Source: Desulfobacteraceae bacterium (GTDB taxonomy: Bacteria > Desulfobacterota > Desulfobacteria > Desulfobacterales > JAABTS01). Taken from it: a DNA stretch of 48,831 nucleotides. Below the pieces are notes generated by a model. That model made no database searches, was not told the DNA's origin, and saw nothing but the letters and a program-made list of their open reading frames with translations. This document shows positions 36,492 to 45,694 of the stretch, in pieces. Position numbers and translations under genes: made by a program. Position 1 is the first letter of the stretch. Each line of letters opens with the position of its first letter. The DNA is taken from NCBI GenBank assembly GCA_011389735.1, contig JAABTS010000024.1, positions 1-48,831 on the forward strand, read 5' to 3'.

Positions 36492-38552
36492 ATGACTGAT
36501 ACTCAAAAAAGCGCGCTTCACCAGCATTTATTCGCCGTAAAGGACGGCGGCAGGCGATTTGAAAACGCATTCAAATCGGTCGCCCGGATGATTCTTGACA
36601 ACGAAATCGAAAAAGTTGTCGTAAACGGCAAAACCACTTATGATTTCAAGATATTCAGAACCGGCCGTAAGCATATTATCGGCATGTATGAAGAGATCAA
36701 CAGTTTTGTGTCGTATGTCAAGGACGCGGCCGAAGGCGGTTCATCGATGGAAATGGCTTATGTTCTGGTCGGCGAGCCCGGAAACGGGAAAACTTTTTTT
36801 GTGGAATTCGTGTGTTCTCAGTACCGAAAATTTATTTCCCTACCCGAAAACAGGCGTTACACGTTCCGATTCAAGGATATCGACAAGATCGGCGTTTACG
36901 GCGGAATCAAGTTTATTGAATCCCAGACCTATGAAGATCCCATGATTCTGGCCATGAACCTGTTCGAGTATCCGGACGAGAACCGGACTTTTTTAGCCGA
37001 GGAAATCGGATTTCCGGACGCCGATATCGAACTCTTTTACCGTGATTACAGACCTTTGGGCGCCTGCACGAGCTATATCTGGAACGACATTCGGTCCTAT
37101 ACGGGCGGGGATATGAACAAGATGCTGGAATTCGTAGAAATTTTACCGATTCCATTGAGCGAAAGCCTGGGCACGCTGACCGGAAAATATCCCGCCAAAG
37201 ACAAAATTACATCCTCGGCTGTGGATCTCCTCGGCGAAGAATCGATTCAGCGTCTCCTCCATATTGCGGACACCAACAATCCGTACCGGTTTGATTTGCG
37301 TCGCGGGGCGCTTGCCAGGGTGGCGGCCGGAGGCATTCATTTCAGCGATGAGATCTATAAAAACAAGAAAGATCTGGTTCAGGTATACCTGGGAGTGATC
37401 CAGAATCGAAGCATTGAAATCGACGGCTACAAGTGGCCTATCGACATGCTCATTATCGCCACCAGTAATAATTCTGAATTCAACCGATTTCTTGGGGAAC
37501 GGGAGGAGGCGCCTATTATCGACCGTTGCCGTATATCCTATGTGTCCCATAACACCAATTACAAGCTTCAGAAACAATTGACGGAATACGCGGTCGGCAA
37601 CGAAGCGAGGTCGACCTTGTCCGGTGAAAGCCTGCATCAGGATCCCAATTTGAACTACGCCGCGTCGGTCGCCGTAGTTTTGACCCGGCTTCCGCGAAGT
37701 GAAAAAGTGACTCCGGTGGAGACTATGAAACTGGCGGCTGGAGAAGTTGCGGGTGAGAAGAGTATCAAGACGTTGGCTGAAGTGATAGATGTTCTAAATC
37801 AGAACCCCGATATTACGAGGAGATTCGGCCAGAAAGGGCTGGGCCAGCGAAACCTGGGCCGTTCCATCCAACTTTTGATCGAAAGCTCCGACACCAACGA
37901 AGGCCGTTGCATGTTCGCATATGATATTTTCAAGGCTCTTGAACGGGTCGTCCTGGACTATGTCAATGAGGCCAATGACCGGGTAAAATATCTGGAAGAC
38001 TTGAAAATCGCCAAGGGGTTGTACCGCGAACGGATCATGACGGAAATGTTCAACGCCTACATGGACGAACCGTATGCGATTCGCAAAGATGTCATGAACT
38101 ATGTCAATATGATCATAGGCGTGGACGCCGAAAATTTGGGGCCGGACAAAATGTGGAAGTACAAGGATCCTCAGACCGGGGAACTCAAAGCCCTTAAAAT
38201 CGACGAACGTTATATCAAGAGCGTCGAAGAGCGGCTGGGATTGAAAACCCAGGAGCAGAGGGAGACTTTCAGAACGTCGATCCGGAAAATATACGGCCAG
38301 AAGATATCCATGGATCCGAATTATGATTTCATGGACAACCTTGAACTGGTCAAGGCGGTGACCGATGTGCGGCTCAAATCGGACATCGCGGGGGCGGGAA
38401 GTCTTATCGGGGCGCTGGCCAACCGGACCAACGAAGAAAACCAGAAATTGTACGACCGCATGGTGGACACGATGCTCAACAAACTTAATTATTGCAGAAC
38501 CTGCGCTCAAAAGACCATTGAATACTTCTGTACTCAAGAAGATGAAAAGTAA
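36492..38552 (+). CDS. prkA: PrkA-type serine protein kinase (AAA+)
   Basis: 686-aa PrkA/YeaG protein: N-terminal AAA+ module with Walker A GEPGNGKT at residues 94-101, the family start FENAFKSVARMILD and the segment KTTYDFKIFRTGRKHIIGMY. A C-terminal kinase-like domain follows, including DLRRGALARVAAGGIHFSDE and, later, EFNRFLGEREEAPIIDRCR. In enterobacteria YeaG works with YeaH and YcgB in stationary-phase and nitrogen-starvation responses; recent work on the family also reports AAA+ protease-like activity. The frame opens at 36480, but GGAGGG at 36482-36487 fits the ATG at 36492. A DUF444 gene follows after 30 bases. Cytoplasmic. Confidence 0.93.
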   Translation: MTDTQKSALHQHLFAVKDGGRRFENAFKSVARMILDNEIEKVVVNGKTTYDFKIFRTGRKHIIGMYEEINSFVSYVKDAAEGGSSMEMAYVLVGEPGNGKTFFVEFVCSQYRKFISLPENRRYTFRFKDIDKIGVYGGIKFIESQTYEDPMILAMNLFEYPDENRTFLAEEIGFPDADIELFYRDYRPLGACTSYIWNDIRSYTGGDMNKMLEFVEILPIPLSESLGTLTGKYPAKDKITSSAVDLLGEESIQRLLHIADTNNPYRFDLRRGALARVAAGGIHFSDEIYKNKKDLVQVYLGVIQNRSIEIDGYKWPIDMLIIATSNNSEFNRFLGEREEAPIIDRCRISYVSHNTNYKLQKQLTEYAVGNEARSTLSGESLHQDPNLNYAASVAVVLTRLPRSEKVTPVETMKLAAGEVAGEKSIKTLAEVIDVLNQNPDITRRFGQKGLGQRNLGRSIQLLIESSDTNEGRCMFAYDIFKALERVVLDYVNEANDRVKYLEDLKIAKGLYRERIMTEMFNAYMDEPYAIRKDVMNYVNMIIGVDAENLGPDKMWKYKDPQTGELKALKIDERYIKSVEERLGLKTQEQRETFRTSIRKIYGQKISMDPNYDFMDNLELVKAVTDVRLKSDIAGAGSLIGALANRTNEENQKLYDRMVDTMLNKLNYCRTCAQKTIEYFCTQEDEK

Positions 38553-38582
38553 GGGTATAGTCGTTGGAAAAGGGGGACGGCA

Positions 38583-39983
38583 ATGAATCCGAAAGATTCC
38601 GACATATACCGGCGCCTCGCGGATCGAGGCTTGACTCCGGAACAGGAACAACGCCTGCTGTCGGAAATAGAAAGCGGCGGCCGGCACGGTCTTCCCGTTA
38701 AAAACAGCCGGGAACCGGAATATCCAAACGATATTTACGCATTTAACGATCCCGGCCTTCTCCAGGATTTTGCGATCCCGCCGGAAAGCAATTATGCGCT
38801 TTGCCTCAAATCTCTTGACGAGCTTCTTGAAAGAGACAAGCTGCGGGAAAAAGACGGATTTCCGCGAAAAATCCGTGTAGGCCGCCTGATCAAGCCCGGC
38901 AAGGGGGATCAGAGCAAGGTGGTGGTGGTGCCGACCACGGTCGAAGAAAAGTTTATCCATGATCGCGTCAAGGCTCCTGACGAAGAAGAAGGCCTGGGGG
39001 GGAGCGGAGAGGGTGAGGAGGGCGAAGTGATCGGCGAACAGCCGGTACGGGAGGCTGACGGTTCCGGAGCGGGGCCGGGCCAGGGCGAATCGGGGCCTCA
39101 TGAAATGGAATCCAGCGCCTATGACCTGGGAAAATTACTCACTGAAAAATTCGAACTGCCCAACCTGAAAGACAAAGGGAAAAAACGGTCTTTGACCCGC
39201 TATACCTATGATATGACGGACCGGAATCGAGGTTTCGGCCAGATCCTTGATAAAAAAGCTACGCTGAAAAAAATTGTTGAAACCAATATTCATCTGGGAA
39301 ATTTACCGGACGTGTCCGATATCGATCCCGGGCGGTTTTTGATTGCTCCGAGAGATAAGGTTTACCGGGTGCTGTCTCGGGAAAAAGATTATGAATCCCA
39401 GGCAATCGTGTTTTTTTTGAGGGATTACTCCGGTTCGATGTCCGGTAATCCGACTCAGCTCGTGGTGTCTCAGCATGTCATGATTTATAGCTGGCTTCTG
39501 TTCCAGTATGAAAAGCAGGTTGAATCCAGGTTTATTCTGCATGACACGGAGGCCAAAGAGGTTCCGGATTTTTATACATATTACAATTCCCGGGTCGCCG
39601 GGGGCACCCGGGTGGCGTCCGCTTTCCGGCTGGTCAACGAAATCGTTGAAGCGGAAAGCCTGGTCAAGGATTACAATATTTATGTGTTTCACGGAACGGA
39701 CGGGGACGACTGGGATACCGACGGAAAACAAACCATTCCCGAAATCAAACAAATGCTGACTTATGTCAACCGGCTGGGTGTTACGATCGCCGAACACGGC
39801 GTGGGGCCGCTCAACCGGACGGAGGTGGAACGGTATCTGAAAGCTTCGGGACTCCTGGAGGAAAAGGAGGATATTATTCGATTGGACGCGATGCCGAGCG
39901 ATTCAGATGAAACAAGAGTGATCGAGGGCATTAAAAAGCTTATAAGCATGGAAAAAGTAAGCCGGTTATCCGAAGAATTTTAA
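38583..39983 (+). CDS. yeaH: DUF444/YeaH family protein with VWA-like domain
   Basis: 466-aa protein of the YeaH/YhbH family (DUF444). The N-terminal ~120 residues are charged. A low-complexity Gly/Glu stretch follows around residues 135-180, then a VWA-like metal-binding fold beginning with DYSGSMSG (D281, DxSxS pattern). Conserved pieces are YSWLLFQYEKQVESRFILHD and SRVAGGTRVASAFRLV, with a DGDDWDTDG block nearby. The protein is the usual genomic partner of PrkA and SpoVR; biochemical role unknown, probably an adaptor or regulator by analogy with other VWA/AAA+ pairs. Purine-rich GGGGGA precedes the ATG. The spoVR gene follows after 36 bases. Confidence 0.9.
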   Translation: MNPKDSDIYRRLADRGLTPEQEQRLLSEIESGGRHGLPVKNSREPEYPNDIYAFNDPGLLQDFAIPPESNYALCLKSLDELLERDKLREKDGFPRKIRVGRLIKPGKGDQSKVVVVPTTVEEKFIHDRVKAPDEEEGLGGSGEGEEGEVIGEQPVREADGSGAGPGQGESGPHEMESSAYDLGKLLTEKFELPNLKDKGKKRSLTRYTYDMTDRNRGFGQILDKKATLKKIVETNIHLGNLPDVSDIDPGRFLIAPRDKVYRVLSREKDYESQAIVFFLRDYSGSMSGNPTQLVVSQHVMIYSWLLFQYEKQVESRFILHDTEAKEVPDFYTYYNSRVAGGTRVASAFRLVNEIVEAESLVKDYNIYVFHGTDGDDWDTDGKQTIPEIKQMLTYVNRLGVTIAEHGVGPLNRTEVERYLKASGLLEEKEDIIRLDAMPSDSDETRVIEGIKKLISMEKVSRLSEEF

Positions 39984-40019
39984 CATGGCTTTTTCCGGAT
40001 ACTCCCGGGAGACACACTT

Positions 40020-41654
40020 ATGGAACTGATCGATCAGCATACAAAGAAAATCATGGAAGGCTGCAAGCGGAGGGCTTACGACGCGGGCCTCCGGTTCCAG
40101 GACGAAACGCTGGAATATATCGTCACCAACCGGGACATGATCGAATTGTCGCCCAAAGTCATGATCCCTACGCTATACGATTACTGGGTGCATGATGTGG
40201 AAGTCCTGAAAGAAAAGGGCCGTTACGAACTGTACCCCGGAAATCCCTACGAAACGGTGATTAACACCCGGCCCGCCATTTCCTTTTACAATGACAACAA
40301 TCCGGACTGGATGAATGTCATGATTTTTTACCATGTGCTCGCCCATATCGATTTTTTTCAAAACAACGCCTATTTCAGAAGCACATGGGATTATGATTTT
40401 ACCGGGGTGGCCTTGTCGGACAAGCGAACTATCGCCAGGTTGCGGTCAGAAAAGGGGCGGTGGCTGGATTATGTCATCGAATTCACACGAGGGATCGACA
40501 ATCTCGTGGGGTATCACCGGTCATTGTCGGACGTTTTAAGACCTGTCCCGGGCACTTCAAAACGGATGGATTATTATTTCGATATATTTCTTCAAAAAGA
40601 AAAGAAAGTCCGAATAAACGAGTATGTCCAAGAAATCGAACGATATAACCAATATATCGAGACCTACGGAGAATTCGGGGAAGAGTCCTTTTTTTCGGAG
40701 ATCAAGAATAGATATCCTGAATTCGAAACCATGTTCGAAAAACAGTCCGAAAAAAAGGCGGTTCAAATTACCGATTTGATCGAATTCCTCCTCGATCGTT
40801 CCGAATTTCTCAAAAAGGAAGAGAATATCTGGATGCGGTCAGTGATAGGTATTGTCAGAAAAACATCGCTCTTTTTTCAGCCTCAGATACGCACAAAAAT
40901 CATCAACGAAGGGTGGGCCAGTTACTGGCATGACACCTTGTTTCTGATGGATGACCGGATTCAGGGACATGAGGTGGACTATGCAAGGGTCAATGCGCAT
41001 GTCACGTCCATTCCCCGGGTCGGTCTCAACCCTTACGCCCTGGGGATGCGATTGTTCCAGCACCTCGAAGAAACAGCCGATAAAGGCAAAATTTCTTATG
41101 AATTCGAACGAATTAAAAATGTTGACGAACGTAAGAAGTTCGACAAACACACCGGTAAAGGAAAGGAATTTATTTTTCGGGTCAGGGAAAACCTTTCCGA
41201 TTTCATGTTTATCAATACTTTCATCGATCAGGACTTTATCGACAAACACCGGCTGTTTGTGGCCGGCAAGCGGTTGAACCAGTCCCGGATGGTCTGGGAA
41301 TATTATGTCAAAAGCCGGAAAGCGGAAGATTACAAGGCGATGGTGCTGGATTCCATGTATCATCCGCCGTATATCGAGGTGAATGAAGAAAAAACCAACC
41401 GGGACACCCTGTACCTGGTGCACCGGTTCGAGAACAAACCGCTCGTGTCCGATTATATCGCCAATACCATGCTTGGAATCGAATATTTATGGGACGGCGA
41501 GGTCAAGCTCGAAACCCACGAGGTCGCGTCCATTAGAAAGCACGAAACCGAAGATTCGTCCGGAATGCTGATCGAGGAGGCCGCGCCTGAAGTTTTTTGG
41601 GAAAAGGTTTTATACACCATGAAAAACCGGCGATTGAGCAAACGGAAACTTTGA
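40020..41654 (+). CDS. ycgB: SpoVR family protein (YcgB)
   Basis: 544-aa cytoplasmic protein of the SpoVR/YcgB family, first named for a Bacillus spore-cortex phenotype but widespread in non-sporulating bacteria. Recognisable conserved blocks are VLAHIDFFQNNAYF (from about residue 106), INEGWASYWHDTLF (about 295-308), RVGLNPYALGMRLF and FMFINTFIDQDFI. Histidines and acidic residues in the first two blocks could bind metal, but no catalytic activity is established. Here it is in the classic prkA-DUF444-spoVR order; the organism shows no sign of sporulation in this window. A GGGAGA site is 8 bases upstream of the ATG. A second PrkA-like gene starts 24 bases after the stop. Confidence 0.93.
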   Translation: MELIDQHTKKIMEGCKRRAYDAGLRFQDETLEYIVTNRDMIELSPKVMIPTLYDYWVHDVEVLKEKGRYELYPGNPYETVINTRPAISFYNDNNPDWMNVMIFYHVLAHIDFFQNNAYFRSTWDYDFTGVALSDKRTIARLRSEKGRWLDYVIEFTRGIDNLVGYHRSLSDVLRPVPGTSKRMDYYFDIFLQKEKKVRINEYVQEIERYNQYIETYGEFGEESFFSEIKNRYPEFETMFEKQSEKKAVQITDLIEFLLDRSEFLKKEENIWMRSVIGIVRKTSLFFQPQIRTKIINEGWASYWHDTLFLMDDRIQGHEVDYARVNAHVTSIPRVGLNPYALGMRLFQHLEETADKGKISYEFERIKNVDERKKFDKHTGKGKEFIFRVRENLSDFMFINTFIDQDFIDKHRLFVAGKRLNQSRMVWEYYVKSRKAEDYKAMVLDSMYHPPYIEVNEEKTNRDTLYLVHRFENKPLVSDYIANTMLGIEYLWDGEVKLETHEVASIRKHETEDSSGMLIEEAAPEVFWEKVLYTMKNRRLSKRKL

Positions 41655-41678
41655 TCGAGCGGTTTTTGGAAAGAGATA

Positions 41679-44000
41679 ATGGAAAATATAAAAGAGGCGT
41701 TGGAACATTTAGATCGCTCCTTGAGTGAAGGCGACCAGCTTTCGCCCATTCCGTTCGAAGATTTTTTAAAGCAGTTGACGGACCGGCCCTACTATATCCT
41801 GCGCAACGTGTTCCAGGTGTTTTATGACATGATCAAGACCTACGTGGAGGAAGAGCAGCCCGATGCGTATGACAATGATCCGGAGTCCGTAAGGTTTACC
41901 CATTATGATTGCCGAAAGCTTTTCGTCGATGAATCGGATCATCCGTTTTTTGCCGACCGGCTGTTCGCAAACCGTTTTATTAACCATGTGGAGGCGCTCA
42001 AGCGGGGAGCCCAGCAAAACCGGATCTATATTTTCGACGGGCCTCCGGGATGCGGGAAAAGCACCTTTTTGAACAATTTACTGATGAAATTCGAAGAGTA
42101 CACGAACACCGAAGAAGGATCCCGGTATGAAGTAATCTGGCGGCTGGACAGGCGCGTACTCGGCGGCGGCGAATCCGAAGCCGCGCCGCTTCTGGAAAAA
42201 CTGGCCGGCATTTTGGAAAGCAACGCCAGTAGGGAGCCGTCCGCCTTGAAAGAAACCGGGATTCAGGAAACCGAAGACGTGTTCGACGCCGAGACATCCC
42301 CTTATTTGACGGAAAACTACATCGAGGTGCCCTGTCCCAGCCATGACCACCCGGTTTTGATGATTCCCAAAAAAAACCGGCGTTCCTTTTTGGATGATTT
42401 GTTTTTAAACGACGAATTTAAATGGAATATGTTTACGGAAAAGGAATATGATTGGATATTCCGGGAAAATCCCTGTACGATCTGCGGTTCTATTTACGAA
42501 GCCCTGTTACAAAAATTAAGAAATCCGTTGAAGGTGTTCAGCATGATTTACGCCCGGCCGTATCGTTTTAACAGGCGGCTGGGAGATGGAATCAGCGTTT
42601 TCAATCCCGGCGACAAACCGTTGCGGCAGAATATTTTCACCAACGCCATGTTGCAAAGGCGGATCAACATGCTCCTGAAGGACAGCAACCGGGTAAAATA
42701 TATCTTTTCGCGGTATGCAAAAACCAACAACGGCATTTATGCGCTTATGGACATCAAGTCCCACAATACTGAGCGATTGATCGAACTGCATAACATTATC
42801 AGCGAGGGGCTTCATAAGGTGGAGGACATTGAAGAAAACGTCAATTCGCTTTTCCTGGCGCTCATGAATCCCGAAGACAAAAAGAATATTCAGGAATTTC
42901 AGTCTTTTTCCGACCGGATCGAATATATTCACATTCCTTATGTGCTTGATTTGAACACTGAAGTGGAAATCTATCGGGATATTTTCGGAAAGCATATCGA
43001 CCGAAGCTTTTTACCCCGTGTGCTGCACAATTTTTCCAGAGTCGTCATTTCTTCCAGAATCGATATCAAATCCGACGCCCTGCTGGAATGGATCGGCGAT
43101 CCCGGCAAATACAAACTGTATTGTGATGAAAACCTGCAATTGCTGAAAATGGAAATATATACGGGCTATATTCCGCCCTGGCTAAGCCAGGAAGACCGGA
43201 AACGGTTTACATCCAAAAGGCGGCGGGCGGTTCTGGGGGAATCCCAACGGGAAGGAACCAAAGGATTGTCCGGGAGGGACGCCATAAAAATTTTCAATGA
43301 GTTTTATTCCACCTACGCCAGGGAGGACCGGCTGATCAATATGTCCGACCTTTGCCTGTATTTCACAAGAGTCCGTAAAGATCTCAATAGGCTGCTTCCC
43401 GAAGGTTTCCTGGAATCGTTGCTGCGCATGTACGATTACACGGTGCTCCAGGAGGTCAAAGAATCCCTTTATTATTATAATGAAGAACGAATTTCGCGTG
43501 ATATTCAAAATTACATGTTTGCCGTCAATTTCGAAATCGGCGCTGTTGCAGCCTGCCAGTTCACCGGGGAACATCTCGAAATCACAGAAGATTTTTTAAG
43601 CAGCATCGAAAGCCGGCTTATCGGAGCGGCCTCGACGAACCTGGAAAAACTGCTGTTCCGCACGGACGTCCAAAAAGAATACGCATCCAAAACCCTTACC
43701 CAGGAAATGCTGCTCGAAGGCTCCCCGATCACGCAAACATCCCTATATCAATTCCTGCACGACAGATATGTGCATAATCTGAAAGAAAAGGTGCTGGAAC
43801 CGTTCATCGACAATGAAAATTTCCGCCAGGCGGTCAAGGATTTCGGCGAGGAAGCCTTCAAAACCTATGATAAAAGAATCCGGGACGACGTAACTTTCCT
43901 GATCAACAATCTATGCAATAAATGTCTCTATACTCAGCAGGGGGCCAAGGAGGTGTGCATGTACGTGATCGATAACGACCTGGCGAAAAAATTCACCTGA
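41679..44000 (+). CDS. Second PrkA-like AAA+ protein
   Basis: 773-aa protein related to PrkA but clearly divergent from the copy at 36492. Walker A is GPPGCGKST at residues 121-129, preceded by an extra ~90-residue N-terminal part (LRNVFQVFYDMIKTYV). Further PrkA-like blocks include KNPLKVFSMIYARPYRFNRR-type sequence (here KLRNPLKVFSMIYARPYRF) and ALMNPEDKKNIQEF. A CTIC pair near residue 267 could bind metal. The C-terminal ~250 residues replace the typical PrkA end with a different helical region. GGAAAGAG precedes the start. It closes the four-gene cassette and may be a regulatory partner, alternative kinase or protease for the same SpoVR/DUF444 system; function is unknown. Confidence 0.8.
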   Translation: MENIKEALEHLDRSLSEGDQLSPIPFEDFLKQLTDRPYYILRNVFQVFYDMIKTYVEEEQPDAYDNDPESVRFTHYDCRKLFVDESDHPFFADRLFANRFINHVEALKRGAQQNRIYIFDGPPGCGKSTFLNNLLMKFEEYTNTEEGSRYEVIWRLDRRVLGGGESEAAPLLEKLAGILESNASREPSALKETGIQETEDVFDAETSPYLTENYIEVPCPSHDHPVLMIPKKNRRSFLDDLFLNDEFKWNMFTEKEYDWIFRENPCTICGSIYEALLQKLRNPLKVFSMIYARPYRFNRRLGDGISVFNPGDKPLRQNIFTNAMLQRRINMLLKDSNRVKYIFSRYAKTNNGIYALMDIKSHNTERLIELHNIISEGLHKVEDIEENVNSLFLALMNPEDKKNIQEFQSFSDRIEYIHIPYVLDLNTEVEIYRDIFGKHIDRSFLPRVLHNFSRVVISSRIDIKSDALLEWIGDPGKYKLYCDENLQLLKMEIYTGYIPPWLSQEDRKRFTSKRRRAVLGESQREGTKGLSGRDAIKIFNEFYSTYAREDRLINMSDLCLYFTRVRKDLNRLLPEGFLESLLRMYDYTVLQEVKESLYYYNEERISRDIQNYMFAVNFEIGAVAACQFTGEHLEITEDFLSSIESRLIGAASTNLEKLLFRTDVQKEYASKTLTQEMLLEGSPITQTSLYQFLHDRYVHNLKEKVLEPFIDNENFRQAVKDFGEEAFKTYDKRIRDDVTFLINNLCNKCLYTQQGAKEVCMYVIDNDLAKKFT

Positions 44001-44033
44001 CGTCTTTCGAACATTGATTTTATGCGTTATGGG

Positions 44034-45077
44034 CTATTCGAGTTCAATACGGTTGCGTCCGCTTTCTTTTGCTTTGAACAGCAGGTTGTCCGCCTTCATG
44101 ATCAATTTATACAGAATATTTTCGGTCTTGACGCCGGGATCCGTGTTTTCGGGGTTCGGGAGGGCGCTTACGCCTCCGCTGACCGTCACCTTCAGATCCG
44201 GAATACCGTTCCAGTCAAGTCCTTCAATGGTGGATCGAATCCGTTCGGCGGTTTTGTATCCGCCGTCCAGATCCGTGTGCGGCAGGATGATTAAAAATTC
44301 TTCTCCGCTGTACCGGCCTGCAATGTCTGATTGCCTGAGACCGTTTTTGATGGAATTGGACATTTTCGCCAGGATTTTATCGCCCAGCTCGTGACCGTGT
44401 GTCGTGTTGATGCGTTTGAAATGATCGATATCGAACAATACTACGGTCAACGGATGTTTGTACCTGATCGATTCGGCGATTGATTCCGACAGCCTTTTTA
44501 CGATGAATTTGTAATTGTAGAGGTCGGTCAGAGAGTCCATCGTATTTAGTTTTTTGAGCTGATGGTCTCTTTCTTCCAGCGCTTCGGTCAGTTCATCGAC
44601 CTTTTTTTCCAGCATTGCGCTTTTTTCGGTTTCCTGTTCCAGTTTTTGAGCGAATCGGCGAATCATGCGTCGGTTTTTACGAAATTCCAGATGGTTTCTG
44701 ACTTTCAGGATCAATTCTTCGGGATTGAACGGTTTGGTAACATAATCCACGGCGCCGGCCCTGAATCCTTTTCGGATATCGTCGGATTCGGTTTGTATCG
44801 TAAGCAGTATAACCGGTATGTCTCGGGTTTCCGGACGCTGTTTCAACCGCTGGCAGACTTCGATACCGTCTATTCCCGGAATCATGATATCGAGCAGCAG
44901 GAGATCCGGCAGCAGATATTGGGTCATCCCAAGCGCCTGTTTACCATCCATGGCGGCGGTGATCAGATATTCGCCGTTTTTCAGAATGGCGGACAATTCC
45001 TTGATGTTTTTGGAAATGTCATCGACTAAAAGAATCAAGGGGGTTTCACGGCCTGTATCCATTTCACGATGGCTCAT
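44034..45077 (-). CDS. Response regulator with GGDEF diguanylate cyclase domain
   Basis: 347-aa two-domain signalling protein. The receiver domain (residues ~14-130) has acidic D19-D20, phospho-acceptor D63 in LLLDIMIPGIDG and K115 in TKPF. A coiled coil (~140-178) links it to a GGDEF domain (~180-347) with FDIDHFKRIN and the active-site motif SGEEF at 257-261, a variant of GG(D/E)EF. The inhibitory I-site RxxD is present (R248-D251), five residues before it. It probably makes cyclic di-GMP upon phosphorylation; the Gly-to-Ser change does not by itself rule out activity. GGAGAG upstream supports the start at 45077. Transcribed alone, convergent with the PrkA cassette; its sensor kinase is not in the window. 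Confidence 0.9.
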   Translation of the reverse strand: MSHREMDTGRETPLILLVDDISKNIKELSAILKNGEYLITAAMDGKQALGMTQYLLPDLLLLDIMIPGIDGIEVCQRLKQRPETRDIPVILLTIQTESDDIRKGFRAGAVDYVTKPFNPEELILKVRNHLEFRKNRRMIRRFAQKLEQETEKSAMLEKKVDELTEALEERDHQLKKLNTMDSLTDLYNYKFIVKRLSESIAESIRYKHPLTVVLFDIDHFKRINTTHGHELGDKILAKMSNSIKNGLRQSDIAGRYSGEEFLIILPHTDLDGGYKTAERIRSTIEGLDWNGIPDLKVTVSGGVSALPNPENTDPGVKTENILYKLIMKADNLLFKAKESGRNRIELE

Positions 45078-45503
45078 GGGATATTCTCTCCGGATTTGGG
45101 TTGCTGTTTCTGTTTTCTTACAGTCCTTTGATTTATTTCATGATTTATTTCATGATTTTTCGTATCCGCCGGAATCCGGCGTCCGGCGACGCATTGAATC
45201 GATAATACTCTGAAACTTTGTATATCGTTTTACGGATATTGAATTTCACTGCGTCGCCTGCCCGGGATATACGATCGTATGCTCCAGGGCCTGTCGTCTT
45301 TTGAAATTCGCTTTCTGAAAACCTATAGTACACGATTACCGCCCGCCCTGTCAACGTTGAAAAGGCTTTGGCGGCCGATGTGTCGATTCCCGCCCGCGTT
45401 TGAAAATTATTGTCGGTTTTCTTTTGCAAGGTTCGGCCGTATCTGGTATATATTCATTTTAGCGTTTTTGATTTGAAAACCATTAAAATAGCAGGAAAAA
45501 AAT
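45078..45503. other. Divergent intergenic region
   Basis: About 425 bases. Contains two tandem copies of a 12-bp unit GATTTATTTCAT (45130-45153), a perfect palindrome CGCCGGA-A-TCCGGCG (45167-45181) and a candidate plus-strand promoter at 45424-45452. A 94-codon minus-strand frame has no ribosome site or family resemblance. Confidence 0.55.
45424..45452 (+). promoter_or_regulatory. Candidate promoter of the Trm112-to-rlmB run
   Basis: TTGCAA (45424-45429), exact 17-base spacer, TATATA (45447-45452). Start of transcription near 45459 leaves a leader of about 45 bases. Confidence 0.45.
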
Positions 45504-45677
45504 ATGGCGTTTAAAAAGGAACTTCTGGATATACTCGTATGTCCCAAATGCAAGGGGCCGATTTATCTCAACGAGGCTGAAGACGGTTTGATTTGCAACA
45601 AATGCAAACTGATTTATGAAATCAAGGATGATATTCCGATTATGCTCATTGACGAGGCGAAACCGGTAAGCGAATAG
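45504..45677 (+). CDS. Trm112 family small zinc-binding protein
   Basis: 57-aa protein. It begins MAFKKELLDILVCPKCKG and has a second cysteine pair (CNKC), giving the four-cysteine zinc site CPKC...CNKC, then IYEIKDDIPIMLIDEA, the standard end of bacterial Trm112/YcaR-like proteins. In eukaryotes Trm112 activates methyltransferases; the role of bacterial short forms is not settled. AGGA at 45492-45495 is the ribosome site. The DUF4416 gene follows 17 bases after the stop. Confidence 0.88.
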   Translation: MAFKKELLDILVCPKCKGPIYLNEAEDGLICNKCKLIYEIKDDIPIMLIDEAKPVSE

Positions 45678-45694
45678 CGAATGTATCAAAGCCC

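Noticed and set aside
37794-39101. 435-codon minus-strand frame
   Set aside because: Antisense shadow of prkA and the DUF444 gene; composition follows reversed codons of those genes and no family is recognisable.
45145-45429. 94-codon minus-strand frame
   Set aside because: No ribosome site or known family, and it covers repeats and the promoter-containing spacer.
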